A stretch of 64,000 nucleotides of DNA from Fervidibacillus halotolerans. GTDB lineage: Bacteria; Bacillota; Bacilli; Bacillales; Caldibacillaceae. The stretch covers positions 636,001 through 700,000 of the forward strand of contig NZ_CP106877.1 in assembly GCF_026547205.1 (NCBI RefSeq), written 5' to 3'. The notes under the pieces are model-generated. The model was not told where the DNA came from. It did no database searches and saw nothing but the letters and a program-made list of their open reading frames with translations. Positions 1 to 8,526 of this stretch are shown here, in pieces (position 1 is the first letter of the stretch; each line of letters starts with the position of its first letter). Both the position numbers and the translations under genes were made by a program.

Positions 1-652
1 TGCGCCACCTTCATCTAAAAGGAATTCAAATCAAATGCCCCTTGATTTTAAGGTTTCGGCTATAGCCTTTGCCCTCATTTCTCCACCAATTTCTTCATCG
101 AATCCGAACATAAAATATAGGTCCCTCGCCGGTTGAAAGTTTTCATGGAGTAAATATTGGACGGTTTCAAAAAGGGCGATGACACTTCCTTTATCATCTA
201 ATGTTCCCCCACCCCAAATGATGCCATCTTTTACTTTTCCACTAAACGGCACTCTTCCTAATCGGCTTCCGTCCCTTCTAAAACGGGAACCACATCGTAA
301 TGTGCTGTAAGCCAAATCGGTTTTTTCACCGAATCTTCCCCTTTCCATTTGAGAAGTAAAGCATATTGATTAATCATCTCTACTTCCAATCTTTCAAAAC
401 AAGGGGGTAAGTATTTTTTATAAAATCTAGGAATTGTTTAAATGGTTCGGGTTCAAAAAGAGTTTGATCTTCATAAGAAATGGTTTTATATGTAATTCCC
501 TCTGATAAGTGGGAAACGGCAGCGTCGTCATCTAAAAAAACAGTTGTTTAAACGGGAGTCGGTTGTTTAGAATGAACTGTTAGGGCATTGAAAAGGGTAA
601 TGCTGAAAAAGATACCGATTATAGCAAGGATAGAAAAAATCGCTATTTTCAT
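1..652 (-). pseudogene. M20-family metallopeptidase (carboxypeptidase-like), broken and cut by the window edge
   Basis: Minus-strand reading from 652 starts with a hydrophobic signal/anchor (MKIAIFSILAIIGIFF). Fragments of an M20 zinc peptidase follow in changing frames: an AHYDVVPV stretch, then GGGTLDDKGS, which carries metal-ligand residues, then FDEEIGGE with the catalytic/ligand glutamates. The frame is interrupted by a stop after the leader (around 553), by another near 410, by a frame change near 345, and by a TGA at 31-33. After that TGA the family motif LDEGGA continues to the window edge. Length, order and motifs fit a secreted or membrane-anchored Cps1-like carboxypeptidase. With at least three disruptions it is not expected to be functional. 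Confidence 0.8.
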
Positions 653-919
653 CAGATTTCATTCTCCCAATCATTCATTGATTTAATCGATTCTACAATT
701 TATGAAGGATGAAAAAAACAAAAATATGCGTGGAAAACAAAATGAAATTCATAATCGATTTAGTTGCTAAATATTGATCTTGCTTCTAGATGATTCGTCC
801 TTTCATCCATATTAAAGGATTAATGAATAAAAAAAAGAAAATTTCTAATTAATAAAAATTGTACGTCTATGTTTTTTCTTGTCAATAAGTTCATTCATGA
901 ATGGGAGAAAGTAATCGTT

Positions 920-1171
920 TTATTCAGCCCGATTTAATAAATGATTTAATAGCCTTTCATGATCCTCAAAAAACTGTTTCATTAATCGATAATGTCCGGT
1001 TTCCTCCAAAGTCGTTTCCACAATTCCTTCTTCTGTAAATTCGATTATCGTTGAATTGGGATAGGCCATGATGATCGGTGAATGGGTGGCGATAATGAAT
1101 TGGGAGCCTTGTTGGACGAGTTCATCGATTCGTGCAAGCATGGACAATTGACGAGGGGGAGAAAGGGCTAA
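920..1171 (-). pseudogene. C-terminal remnant of an AAA/ABC-type ATPase
   Basis: The surviving frame contains SPPRQLSMLARIDEL (signature-like region) followed by QFIIATHSPIIMAYPN, the Walker-B-following histidine-switch region of SMC/ABC-like predicted ATPases (COG3910 type). The family continues far upstream with a Walker A domain, which is absent here. The recognisable frame runs back to about 1171, exactly where a GTGGGTC hairpin repeat begins, so the 5' part was lost at the repeat boundary. There is no start codon with a ribosome binding site. A TTG at 1147 or ATG at 1141 would give only a fragment. Confidence 0.7.
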
Positions 1172-1172
1172 A

Positions 1173-1222
1173 GTGGGTCAAAGGAACCGAAGTGGGTCAA
1201 AGGAACCGGAACCTCGACCCAC
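1173..1222 (-). repeat. GTGGGTC hairpin repeat (REP-like), one and a half copies
   Basis: Read on the minus strand, the right part is GTGGGTCGAGG, loop TTCCGGTT, then CCTTTGACCCAC, an imperfect hairpin. A second partial copy (CGGTTCCTTTGACCCAC) follows. The same element occurs in plus orientation at 30403, 43803, 45522 and 48073. This copy lies immediately next to the truncated ATPase remnant. Confidence 0.8.
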
Positions 1223-1334
1223 AATTTTGTAAAAAAAAGATTAAAACGGTTAACTCTTTCAACTTGATGTGGTATTCTAAACAATATTCATTTGAAATGC
1301 TCGAAGATTTAAAGACAAAAGGAAGTATATAATA

Positions 1335-1793
1335 ATGAAAGAAATAGTCGTGTTCCGATGCAATGAGGAAATCGATGCACCGATCGATGTCGTTTTTCAA
1401 TATTTAAATGAAGATGAAAAAATAAAATTATGGAATCCATTACTAATCGAGAACTTATATGAAGAAAATCGAAATGATCAGGCACAGCCAAAGCCTTCGG
1501 GAAAATTTAAAACTGTACAAAAAATTGGAAATCATAAAATTACGGTAGATGTTGAATTAAAGGAATATAACCCACCCTATAAAGTGGTACTCCAATCCCA
1601 TTCGAAAGAGGGAATTAGTATTACGAAATATTATTTATCCAAAAAGGATACGAAAACCCATCTATTTGTGGAAGAATCGATTATTCCGAGCAATTTATGG
1701 TATAAACTTGTGGCAAAATTGTTTAGTAAAGCAGGGCTTATTCCTTTTAAAAAGCAATATAAAAATTTAAAACTGTACGTTGAAACACTATGA
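1335..1793 (+). CDS. SRPBCC (START-like) family protein
   Basis: This 152-residue protein opens with a strand-helix pattern (RCNEEIDAPIDVVFQYLNEDEKIKLWNPLL) typical of the SRPBCC helix-grip fold, where a conserved W/NP turn follows the first helices. Later alternating strands (KITVDVELKEYNPPYKVVLQS) and a long C-terminal helix complete the fold. Members bind hydrophobic ligands in a central cavity; the ligand here cannot be told. AGGAAG lies about 10 bases before the ATG. It stands alone, with a small membrane protein 80 bases downstream. It is cytoplasmic, with no signal peptide. Confidence 0.75.
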   Translation: MKEIVVFRCNEEIDAPIDVVFQYLNEDEKIKLWNPLLIENLYEENRNDQAQPKPSGKFKTVQKIGNHKITVDVELKEYNPPYKVVLQSHSKEGISITKYYLSKKDTKTHLFVEESIIPSNLWYKLVAKLFSKAGLIPFKKQYKNLKLYVETL

Positions 1794-1875
1794 ATCACTC
1801 TGTACATACATAGGGATCCATTGTTTATCCATTCTAGTCAAAAAAAAAGTATCACACTTTCAGGGGGAAAAGAGG

Positions 1876-2034
1876 ATGAACGAACAATTTTACGTAGGAT
1901 GGGGTACATTAGCATTAATTAATGCAGGTATTGCACAAGGAAAAAACCGTAGTGGTCTAAATTGGTTTTTGCTTTCATTGTTATTAGGACCGATCGCGAC
2001 GTTTATTTTAGTTGCCTTTATGGAGAAAAAATGA
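1876..2034 (+). CDS. small membrane protein, about 52 aa
   Basis: The frame is open further upstream, but the ATG at 1876 is the likely start because CAGGGGGAAAAGAGG precedes it. The product (MNEQFYVGWGTLALINAGIA, then QGKNRSGLNWFLLSLLLGPIATFILVAFMEKK) has two hydrophobic segments joined by a short polar loop, so it should be a small hairpin membrane protein. Similar approximately 50-residue proteins are common in Bacillaceae without assigned function. The role is unknown. The reading frame and start are fairly secure. Confidence 0.65.
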   Translation: MNEQFYVGWGTLALINAGIAQGKNRSGLNWFLLSLLLGPIATFILVAFMEKK

Positions 2035-2118
2035 ACGGGTAATGGTTGAAAAAGTGTTGTAACATAAAAATTGAATCACTAATGAATTGAAAAATATACA
2101 TCCCCACTCTGGACCGTT

Positions 2119-2682
2119 TTAGTAACTCCACATTTTTTGGACATCATTTGTAATTAGAACTTCTACACCGTGGGGGTGTTTCTTTTTTAATTTTCCAAAT
2201 ACGCGGGCACTCATATCAATTTTTGGAATCAGATCTTTCGCAATCTCTTCATCAACGGTTCCAATCAATTGATAGTTGCTGTCATACACCCCAACGGTAG
2301 CGACCTTATTTCCTTCTTTCATAATATGGTCGATATAAACATATAGTCGATCGTTCACATTCATTTTCGCCAATTGTTCCGCTTTTAGATCCTTCGATAT
2401 ATCCTTTATATGAACGATTTTGTGTACATACGGTTCCGTCAAATTCCATCCGCAGTTATTACAAAGTTTATGAAGACTATTTTTGTTCACATAATTTCGT
2501 TTACGGCAACGTTCACAAGTCATGTATGTGTAGTCTGCCTGTTGTATTTTTGAATTTGGATTTGAGAAAAGTCGGTTCGTTGGATCATCCACTGCTTTTT
2601 TCCGTTTTCTGATGAAAATCATCGTTATAAATACAATAAGAAAAACAATGAGAATACTGACACCTACGATATATTTTGTCAC
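2119..2682 (-). CDS. membrane-anchored zinc-ribbon protein of unknown function
   Basis: At 187 residues it has one N-terminal transmembrane helix (residues about 4-24, then a KRKK stop-transfer), so the bulk is probably cytoplasmic. Residues about 55-78 form a zinc ribbon, CERCRKRNYVNKNSLHKLCNNCGW, shown here only to mark its two CxxC pairs (CERC and CNNC). The remaining 110 residues alternate strands and helices and contain DRLYVYIDHIM and LIGTVDEEIA; no known domain was recognised. The gene is monocistronic and convergent with the small membrane gene upstream. An AT-rich 370-base region separates it from the divergent DUF1292 gene. Confidence 0.6.
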   Translation of the reverse strand: MTKYIVGVSILIVFLIVFITMIFIRKRKKAVDDPTNRLFSNPNSKIQQADYTYMTCERCRKRNYVNKNSLHKLCNNCGWNLTEPYVHKIVHIKDISKDLKAEQLAKMNVNDRLYVYIDHIMKEGNKVATVGVYDSNYQLIGTVDEEIAKDLIPKIDMSARVFGKLKKKHPHGVEVLITNDVQKMWSY

Positions 2683-3050
2683 TTGACTCCCCTCCTAACA
2701 CATTTATTTTCTATATGTAATCGTGCTAAAATCGATTTACATTTTTATTAAAAGAAACCGTTTTCATTATATACTTATTATAACATGAAAATAAAATTGA
2801 CAAAGGTTTCCTTTTCATACAATTATGTGAAAAGAAAATGGAATATTGAAAAAAACCAAAAAACACCATAATTTGGAATAGAAATCCAGTGATACCATCC
2901 TTTTTTAAACGAAAAAATCGGTAGCCCCTTTTGATTTGGAAAAGATCCTGATCCTATTTTGGACTTAGCTAAATTTTTAAAAAATACATGTTCATCCTAT
3001 CTTTGGATAAAATAGACATGATTGAAGCTAGTTGAATGGAGGGGTAGTCA
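2683..3050. other. divergent intergenic region, AT-rich
   Basis: This 368-base gap separates two divergent genes and should hold both promoters. A strong ribosome binding site (GGAGGGG at about 3040) serves the plus-strand gene. No RNA gene or repeat was recognised. Confidence 0.4.
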
Positions 3051-3323
3051 ATGGAAGAAATCGAAATTGGTGAAGTGTTTACAATTACTGATGAAAATGA
3101 TGAAGAACAGGAAGTGGAAGTGATCGCAAAGGCAACGATTGATGGAACCGTTTATGTCGCTGTTAGTTTTGTTGAGGACCTCGATGATGAAGATTCAGAT
3201 GAAGATATTGACGTATTTTTCTTGAAAATGGATGAAGAAGGAGATTTGGAAGAACTAGATACGGAAGAGGAGTATGAAAAAGTATTTCAAGTGTTTGATG
3301 AAATGTTTGAAGATGTTGAATGA
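3051..3323 (+). CDS. DUF1292 family acidic protein
   Basis: The 90-residue product is very acidic (a run of D/E around residues 45-55 and a C-terminus ending in FEDVE) and begins MEEIEIGEVFTITDENDEEQ, the N-terminal pattern of Firmicutes DUF1292 proteins (YrzB-like, usually 85-105 residues). The family has no established biochemical role. GGAGGGG lies 9 bases before the ATG, predicting strong translation. A good intrinsic terminator follows 13 bases after the stop, so the gene is a single transcription unit. Confidence 0.8.
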   Translation: MEEIEIGEVFTITDENDEEQEVEVIAKATIDGTVYVAVSFVEDLDDEDSDEDIDVFFLKMDEEGDLEELDTEEEYEKVFQVFDEMFEDVE

Positions 3324-3336
3324 TTTTCAAAATATG

Positions 3337-3383
3337 GAACCTTTTTCAGTGGAAATGATGTAACCTGAAAAAGGTTCTTTTTT
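3337..3383 (+). terminator. rho-independent terminator after the DUF1292 gene
   Basis: GAACCTTTTTCAG (3337-3349) is the exact complement of CTGAAAAAGGTTC (3365-3377), and the hairpin is followed by TTTTTTAT. Confidence 0.9.
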
Positions 3384-3566
3384 ATCCCCTTTAGGAGACG
3401 CAATTTCTTTTGTTTCATGCACTTAGAATTGGCATACAGTTATGAAATTTTTAAGTATATGTATATTGTGTACATTCGCTCATTTTATTCGATTCCTTGT
3501 TAAAATAGATAAAAAGGAACTTCAGGGGAAATATACGTTGCAGGTTCATTTGAAGGTAGTGAAAAA

Positions 3567-3911
3567 ATGGCGGTGTTTTCTTTTATGAGTGGGAAGTTTC
3601 ATTCCTTGAAGAAACTAGGTGACCGAGTAAACGAACATTCACCATACAAAAGGGAAGATATATACATTTGATTCCTATTCAATCGAATTGTTTCCAAAAA
3701 ATATATGGTTTATTGTTACTTTAGATATCCAAAAAAATGATAAAGTTCAGTACTATTGTAATATACGCATGTTACCTGTTTTTTCAAACAATGAAATAAA
3801 CTTGATTGTGATCTCCGTACCGTCGATGGTTAATGGTTAATTGTTGTAGATGGGTCTATTCAGTGCAAAGAAAATTCCATATCCTTTAAAAAACGCGTAA
3901 AAAATCTTTAA
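3567..3911 (+). pseudogene. frameshifted remnant, possibly DUF402-like
   Basis: Three coding-like segments run in different frames. The first, MAVFSFMSGKFHSLKK onward, ends in a stop at about 3669. The second (3664-3840) reads TFDSYSIELFPKNIWFIVTL and continues with VQYYCNIRMLPVF. The third (3837-3911) reads LIVVDGSIQCKENSISFKK. The order W-x-I-x-x-x then QYYCNI then LIVVDG recalls DUF402 nucleotidase-like proteins (NtdP/YgaC type: YYCN followed by IDYDLDI). At least two indels separate the pieces, so this is a dead gene if the assignment holds. The family call is tentative. Confidence 0.4.
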
Positions 3912-4008
3912 ATGAGCTTCTATAAAAATAGAAGAAAATCATTTTCCTTTCACACATATATGAAAAGAATAGGAAATGGAAGGATTAAGAAATAGAAGGG
4001 AGGAAAAT

Positions 4009-4206
4009 ATGTTTAAGAGTCGTTTTAAATTTGAATTGAAATGACCAAGATTGTTCTTGGAGACCGTACGATTTATAGATCCATTGACGGAACGAAGGGC
4101 ACGATTAAACATTCCAATTTTTGTCCAAAACGTTATACATAGGAAGAAACAAAAATATTATTGATCCGTTATAAAACGTTCAAGGGAAGAAGAGTCTTTT
4201 TATTTT
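4009..4206 (+). pseudogene. short remnant with a strong ribosome binding site
   Basis: GAAGGGAGG at 3995-4003 leads to an ATG at 4009, but the frame (MFKSRFKFELK) stops after 11 codons. An overlapping frame continues FIDPLTERRARLN and stops near 4171. A good start signal followed by immediate frame breaks suggests a decayed gene rather than a functional peptide. The family was not recognised. Confidence 0.25.
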
Positions 4207-4221
4207 AAAGGAAGTGAAATC

Positions 4222-4863
4222 ATGGGGAAAAGGAAAACGAAGTATTATGTAGTCTGGGTAGGGAAAAAGACAGGTATTTTTTCATCTTGGGATGAATGTA
4301 AACAACATGTATTAGGAGTATCCGAAGCAAAGTATAAGTCATTTTCATCTTTGGAAGAGGCAAAACAAGCTTACCATAATGGTTGGGAGAAATACTACGG
4401 GGTTTCAAAGGAGAATAAACGATCGCAACAAATAGCTGTTCCGGAAAATAAGGAGAAGACATATATTGAAGAGAGTATATGTGTAGATGCGGCATGTAGC
4501 GGGAATCCCGGACAAATGGAATACAAAGGAGTATACACGAAAACTGGAAAAGTATTGTTTCACTACGGCCCGATTCTTGGAACAAATAACATTGGAGAAT
4601 TTTTAGCAATCGTTCACGCCCTATCCTTTTTAAAGAAGTATAGAAAAGATAATCCGATTTATTCAGACTCCGTAACAGCGATGAAATGGGTGAGAGCGAA
4701 AAAAGCAAATACTACCTTAATTAGAAATAAAGATACCGAACGGGTATGGAAACTTATTGAAAGGGCAGAACTATGGCTCCAAACGAACGACTACAATAAC
4801 CCAATTCTTAAATGGGAGACAGACATATGGGGTGAAATTAAGGCGGATTTCGGGCGGAAATAG
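4222..4863 (+). CDS. rnhA: ribonuclease H (viroplasmin-type N-domain plus RNase HI domain)
   Basis: The 213-residue protein cleaves RNA in RNA-DNA hybrids. Residues 5-55 form the caulimovirus-viroplasmin hybrid-binding domain (KYYVVWVGKKTGIFSSWDEC). Residues 82-213 are the RNase H fold. All four metal ligands are present: D89 in CVDAACSGNPG, E126 in TNNIGEFLAIVHAL, D149 in IYSDS, and D209 in KADFGRK. The layout and C-terminus closely match the well-known Bacillus halodurans enzyme, with a slightly longer linker. AAGGAAGTG precedes the ATG. Mrr follows 83 bases downstream on the same strand. Confidence 0.9.
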   Translation: MGKRKTKYYVVWVGKKTGIFSSWDECKQHVLGVSEAKYKSFSSLEEAKQAYHNGWEKYYGVSKENKRSQQIAVPENKEKTYIEESICVDAACSGNPGQMEYKGVYTKTGKVLFHYGPILGTNNIGEFLAIVHALSFLKKYRKDNPIYSDSVTAMKWVRAKKANTTLIRNKDTERVWKLIERAELWLQTNDYNNPILKWETDIWGEIKADFGRK

Positions 4864-4946
4864 AATCTACATTCAATTTAATTATGATTTAAAAATTCGT
4901 TCTAGTAATATAATGAATGTAACAAGATTTGAAAGAGGTGTATTCA

Positions 4947-5870
4947 ATGACTATACCAGACTATCAAAGTTTTATGCTACCTTTTTTAAAAATTTTAGGA
5001 GATGGACGGAAACATAGTTTGAGGGAAATAAAAACGATATTAGCTAAAGAATGTAATCTTTCCGAAGAAGATATAAAAGAGTTATTACCTAGCGGAAGAC
5101 AATCAAAATTTGAAAACCGCGTTGGTTGGGCAAGGACATATTTAAAAAAAGCATGTCTTCTAGAAAATGTTGGGAGAGGAGAGTTTGTTATAACTCAACG
5201 AGGGCTAGATGTTTTAAAAAGTAATCCTGAATATATAGATGTTAAATTTCTAGAGCAATTTCCTGAATTTATTGAGTTTAGAAATATTAAACATCCAAAT
5301 AAACAGAATGGGCTGAAAGAAACGAAACCAAATATTCATGATATAGATGAAACTCCTGAAGAAATTCTTGAATCAAGTTATCATACTTTAAGACAAGAAT
5401 TAGCAAACGAATTGTTGGAACGTGTAAAACAGTGTTCCCCATCATTTTTTGAGAAACTCGTCATCGACTTATTAGTGGCAATGGGATATGGTGGTTCAAG
5501 AAATGATGCGGGTCAAGCCATTGGAAAAAGTGGTGATGAAGGTATAGATGGTATTATTAAAGAAGATAAACTTGGATTGGATGTGGTTTACATCCAAGCA
5601 AAGCGTTGGGATAATTCGGTGGGACGTCCGATTGTCCAAGCATTTGCAGGCAGTTTGGAAGGTAAAAGAGCAAGAAAAGGGGTTTTTATTACTACGTCAA
5701 GATTCACAAAAGAAGCAAGAGACTATGTAAAAGTCATAGAGAAAAAAATCGTTTTAATTGATGGAGAAAGACTTGCTCAATTAATGATCGATCATGATAT
5801 TGGTGTTTCTGAACAAGCAAGATACATTATTAAAAGAATTGATACGGACTATTTTGGTGATGATGTTTAA
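4947..5870 (+). CDS. mrr: Mrr-type restriction endonuclease (type IV)
   Basis: The product has an N-terminal Mrr winged-helix region (residues about 1-95, including a QSKFENRVGWARTYLKKA stretch), an acidic linker, and a C-terminal Mrr catalytic domain starting at FFEKLVIDLLVAMGYGG. The PD-(D/E)xK core is intact: D201 in GDEGIDG, and Q217-x-K219 in VYIQAKRW. Family members cut modified (usually methylated) foreign DNA. The start at 4947 is chosen because GAAAGAGGTG precedes it; a TTG at 4929 is in frame but lacks a good site. There is no methyltransferase or partner gene, consistent with a stand-alone type IV system. Confidence 0.88.
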   Translation: MTIPDYQSFMLPFLKILGDGRKHSLREIKTILAKECNLSEEDIKELLPSGRQSKFENRVGWARTYLKKACLLENVGRGEFVITQRGLDVLKSNPEYIDVKFLEQFPEFIEFRNIKHPNKQNGLKETKPNIHDIDETPEEILESSYHTLRQELANELLERVKQCSPSFFEKLVIDLLVAMGYGGSRNDAGQAIGKSGDEGIDGIIKEDKLGLDVVYIQAKRWDNSVGRPIVQAFAGSLEGKRARKGVFITTSRFTKEARDYVKVIEKKIVLIDGERLAQLMIDHDIGVSEQARYIIKRIDTDYFGDDV

Positions 5871-6227
5871 ATTGTAATAATCTTTAATCTATGTAATCAT
5901 AGGAAAAACTAAAATTCGAAAATTATTTAATCATTGTTTGATGTACGTTATAGAAAGGGATTTTAGATGCATATGTACTTACTATATTTTAGGATAAAAA
6001 ATAATTCATTTTAAGAAATGACCAATGAATGTTTATTTACCATTGGCATTGCAAAACATTTAAAAAAAGAGCCTGTATTGATTATACTTCAAATTTTGGA
6101 ATGTGAAGTGTGATAAACATAAACGAACTTTCTTGCGGTAATCTGATTGGAAATGGTTTTGTTGAGGTTATCATGTTTTTCTCTGGAAAATATGGTGATA
6201 AACCTTAAATATAAGGAGGTGATTTAA
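5871..6227. other. intergenic region with a leader hairpin before yyaL
   Basis: No gene is visible in this 357-base AT-rich stretch. Just before the ribosome binding site of the next gene, GGTTATCA (6166-6173) can pair with TGATAAACC (6196-6204) with one bulge, and inner TTTTTC/GAAAA pairs extend the stem. It lacks a T-run, so it is not an obvious terminator and could stabilise the leader. Confidence 0.35.
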
Positions 6228-8288
6228 ATGGCAAACAACCGAAAACCAAACCAACTGATCCATGAAAAATCCCCTTATCTTTTGCAACATGCGTATCAAC
6301 CTGTCGACTGGTATCCATGGGGGAAAGAAGCCTTTGAAAAGGCAAAAAGGGAAAATAAACCACTACTTGTGAGCATCGGCTATTCAACTTGCCATTGGTG
6401 TCACGTGATGGCCCGTGAAACCTTTGAAGATGAAGAAGTGGCAAACATATTAAATGAACGGTTTGTGGCGGTAAAAGTTGATCGGGAGGAGCGCCCGGAC
6501 ATTGATTCCATCTATATGAAAGTATGTCAAATGCTCACCGGTCAAGGAGGTTGGCCCCTTCACGTATTTATCACACCGGATCAAAAACCGTTTTATGCCG
6601 GTACGTATTTTCCAAAGGAGAGTCGTTTCGGTCGTCCAGGGTTTGTCGATGTGTTGTTACAATTGTCTCAAATTTATCACCATGAACAAGAAAAGATCGA
6701 AAAGACGACAACAAGAATTGTGGAAGCAATCCATCAAAAGGCGAACCGAAATAAAAAAGGGGAGCTGAAATCCTCAGTTCTTCATCAGGCATTCCATCAA
6801 CTATCCAATCTGTTTGACCCAATTTATGGTGGCTTTGGTCAAGCACCGAAATTTCCCACACCGCATATGTTACAGTTTTTACTTAAATATTACGTATGGA
6901 CAAAGGATGAACATGCCTTATATATGGTGAATAAAACACTTATGCAATTGCGTAAGGGAGGAATTTGGGATCATATTGGCTTTGGGTTTTCAAGATATTC
7001 GACAGATCCCATGTGGTTAGTTCCCCATTTTGAAAAAATGTTGTATGATAACGCCCTTTTACTGTATACATTTTCAGAGGCTTATCAGCTGACAAAAAAT
7101 CCACAATATCAAAGGATTGCCGAACAAATCATTACATTTATTGGAAGGGATATGCAACATGAATCGGGTGCTTTTTTTTCTGCAATTGATGCAGATTCCG
7201 ATGGGGAAGAGGGGAAGTTTTACGTTTGGACAAAACAGGAAATCATCGAAATTCTCGGGCAAGAACTCGGTGAAACCTTTTGTCACGTGTACGGTATAAC
7301 GGAAGATGGGAATTTTGAAGGGAAAAATATACCGAATCTAATTTTTACGAATAAAGAAAAATTGGCAAAATACAATCAAAAATCGTTGAAAGACCTCGAA
7401 TGGAAACTGGAACAAGCGAGGAAACTCCTTTTAGAAAAACGAAGTCAAAGACCGTTCCCCCTTGTGGATGATAAAGTACTCACTGGATGGAATGCTCTCA
7501 TGATCGCTGCCCTTGCAAAAGCTGGAGCGGCTTTCGATCAGGAATCCTATATCCAAATGGCGAAAAGGGCGCTCGATTTTATCGAGCATCGGTTAATTGT
7601 CGATGGAAGGGTCATGGTACGTTATCGGGATGGTGAAGTGAAACAAAAGGCGTTCATCGACGAGTATGCATATCTTCTTTGGGCGTATATCGAAATGTAT
7701 GAAGGGACATTTGATATAACGTATTTGCATAAAAGTAAACAACTTGTAAAAAAAATGATGGATCTTTTTTGGGATCAAGAAAGTGGTGGCTTTTTCTTTA
7801 CAGGTACTGATTGTGAGACAATGCTTGTTAAAGAAAAAGAAATTTATGATGGTGCACTTCCTTCAGGAAATAGTGTAGCGGCTTTTTCCTTTTTGAAATT
7901 GAGCAGACTAACAGGGAATATAGATTTATATAAAAGAGTTCAAGGAATGTATTCTGTATTTAAGGAAGAAGTGGAACAAAACCCAATTGGTCATACCTTT
8001 TTCTTACAAACTATTTTAATGGAACAATTTCCACCAAAGGAAGTTGTCATTATTGGTTCGAAACATTGTAATAAAAGAAAGAAATTATTGAAACAAATCC
8101 AGCAAGCGTATACTGTTAACCTATTTTCATTAGTAGTGGAAGATCCAAAAGATTTGGAACAGGTGGCTGAATTTGCCAAACATTATCGTCCAATCAATGA
8201 AAAAACGACGGTTTTTATATGTGAAAATTTTGCCTGTCAACAACCAACGACCAATATAGAAGAAGTTCGTACATTCTTGAACGTATAA
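6228..8288 (+). CDS. yyaL: thioredoxin-domain protein YyaL (SPATA20 family)
   Basis: This 686-residue protein has the DUF255 thioredoxin-like domain at residues 5-165, with the family motif [11 protein letters not shown] and the redox pair C55-H-W-C58 in [17 protein letters not shown] six-hairpin (alpha/alpha) glycosidase-like or epimerase-like toroid then fills residues 200-680. Length and order match Bacillus subtilis YyaL and human SPATA20. The molecular activity is not established. AAGGAGGTG 8 bases before the ATG gives a strong site. It is followed 239 bases later by the pseudouridine kinase gene, with its own promoter-like sequence in between. Confidence 0.9.
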   Translation: MANNRKPNQLIHEKSPYLLQHAYQPVDWYPWGKEAFEKAKRENKPLLVSIGYSTCHWCHVMARETFEDEEVANILNERFVAVKVDREERPDIDSIYMKVCQMLTGQGGWPLHVFITPDQKPFYAGTYFPKESRFGRPGFVDVLLQLSQIYHHEQEKIEKTTTRIVEAIHQKANRNKKGELKSSVLHQAFHQLSNLFDPIYGGFGQAPKFPTPHMLQFLLKYYVWTKDEHALYMVNKTLMQLRKGGIWDHIGFGFSRYSTDPMWLVPHFEKMLYDNALLLYTFSEAYQLTKNPQYQRIAEQIITFIGRDMQHESGAFFSAIDADSDGEEGKFYVWTKQEIIEILGQELGETFCHVYGITEDGNFEGKNIPNLIFTNKEKLAKYNQKSLKDLEWKLEQARKLLLEKRSQRPFPLVDDKVLTGWNALMIAALAKAGAAFDQESYIQMAKRALDFIEHRLIVDGRVMVRYRDGEVKQKAFIDEYAYLLWAYIEMYEGTFDITYLHKSKQLVKKMMDLFWDQESGGFFFTGTDCETMLVKEKEIYDGALPSGNSVAAFSFLKLSRLTGNIDLYKRVQGMYSVFKEEVEQNPIGHTFFLQTILMEQFPPKEVVIIGSKHCNKRKKLLKQIQQAYTVNLFSLVVEDPKDLEQVAEFAKHYRPINEKTTVFICENFACQQPTTNIEEVRTFLNV

Positions 8289-8404
8289 AATGGGATGTTT
8301 TATAACTGCACTTGTTCAATTTCCATTTAATAGTAAATAAATGGAAATCTCGCCCTTGAACGTCAGCTTAGGGCAACTTTTCTCGTCATACAATGAAAAA
8401 CAAC

Positions 8405-8433
8405 TTGTATTGTCTTTTCAAATGGTGTACAAT
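8405..8433 (+). promoter_or_regulatory. candidate sigma-A promoter of psuK-psuG
   Basis: TTGTAT (8405-8410) and TACAAT (8428-8433) are separated by exactly 17 bases. The -10 is near consensus and the -35 is partial. Two perfect inverted repeats lie just downstream. Confidence 0.5.
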
Positions 8434-8446
8434 TTAAACATGAGTT

Positions 8447-8470
8447 CATTAAACAAACAATTGTTTAATG
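8447..8470 (+). promoter_or_regulatory. candidate operator 1 of psuK-psuG
   Basis: CATTAAACAA (8447-8456) is an exact inverted repeat of TTGTTTAATG (8461-8470) around a 4-base centre. It starts about 14 bases after the predicted -10, a position suited to repression. Confidence 0.5.
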
Positions 8471-8484
8471 GCAAAAATCGGTTC

Positions 8485-8501
8485 GTTCGTTTTAAACGAA
8501 C
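8485..8501 (+). promoter_or_regulatory. candidate operator 2 of psuK-psuG
   Basis: GTTCGTTT (8485-8492), one central T, then AAACGAAC (8494-8501) form a perfect odd-centred palindrome between the putative promoter and the psuK start. It differs in sequence from operator 1, so two regulators, or one regulator and an RNA feature, are possible. Confidence 0.45.
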
Positions 8502-8526
8502 TAAATCCAACACGGAAGGGAAGGCT

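Noticed and set aside
1132-1332. Plus-strand open frame of 66 codons
   Set aside because: It runs through the hairpin repeat and the ATPase remnant, with no ribosome binding site or family similarity.
4222-5870. RNase H plus Mrr as a two-gene defence system
   Set aside because: They are 83 bases apart, and both are common stand-alone housekeeping or type IV genes; nothing else supports a joint system.
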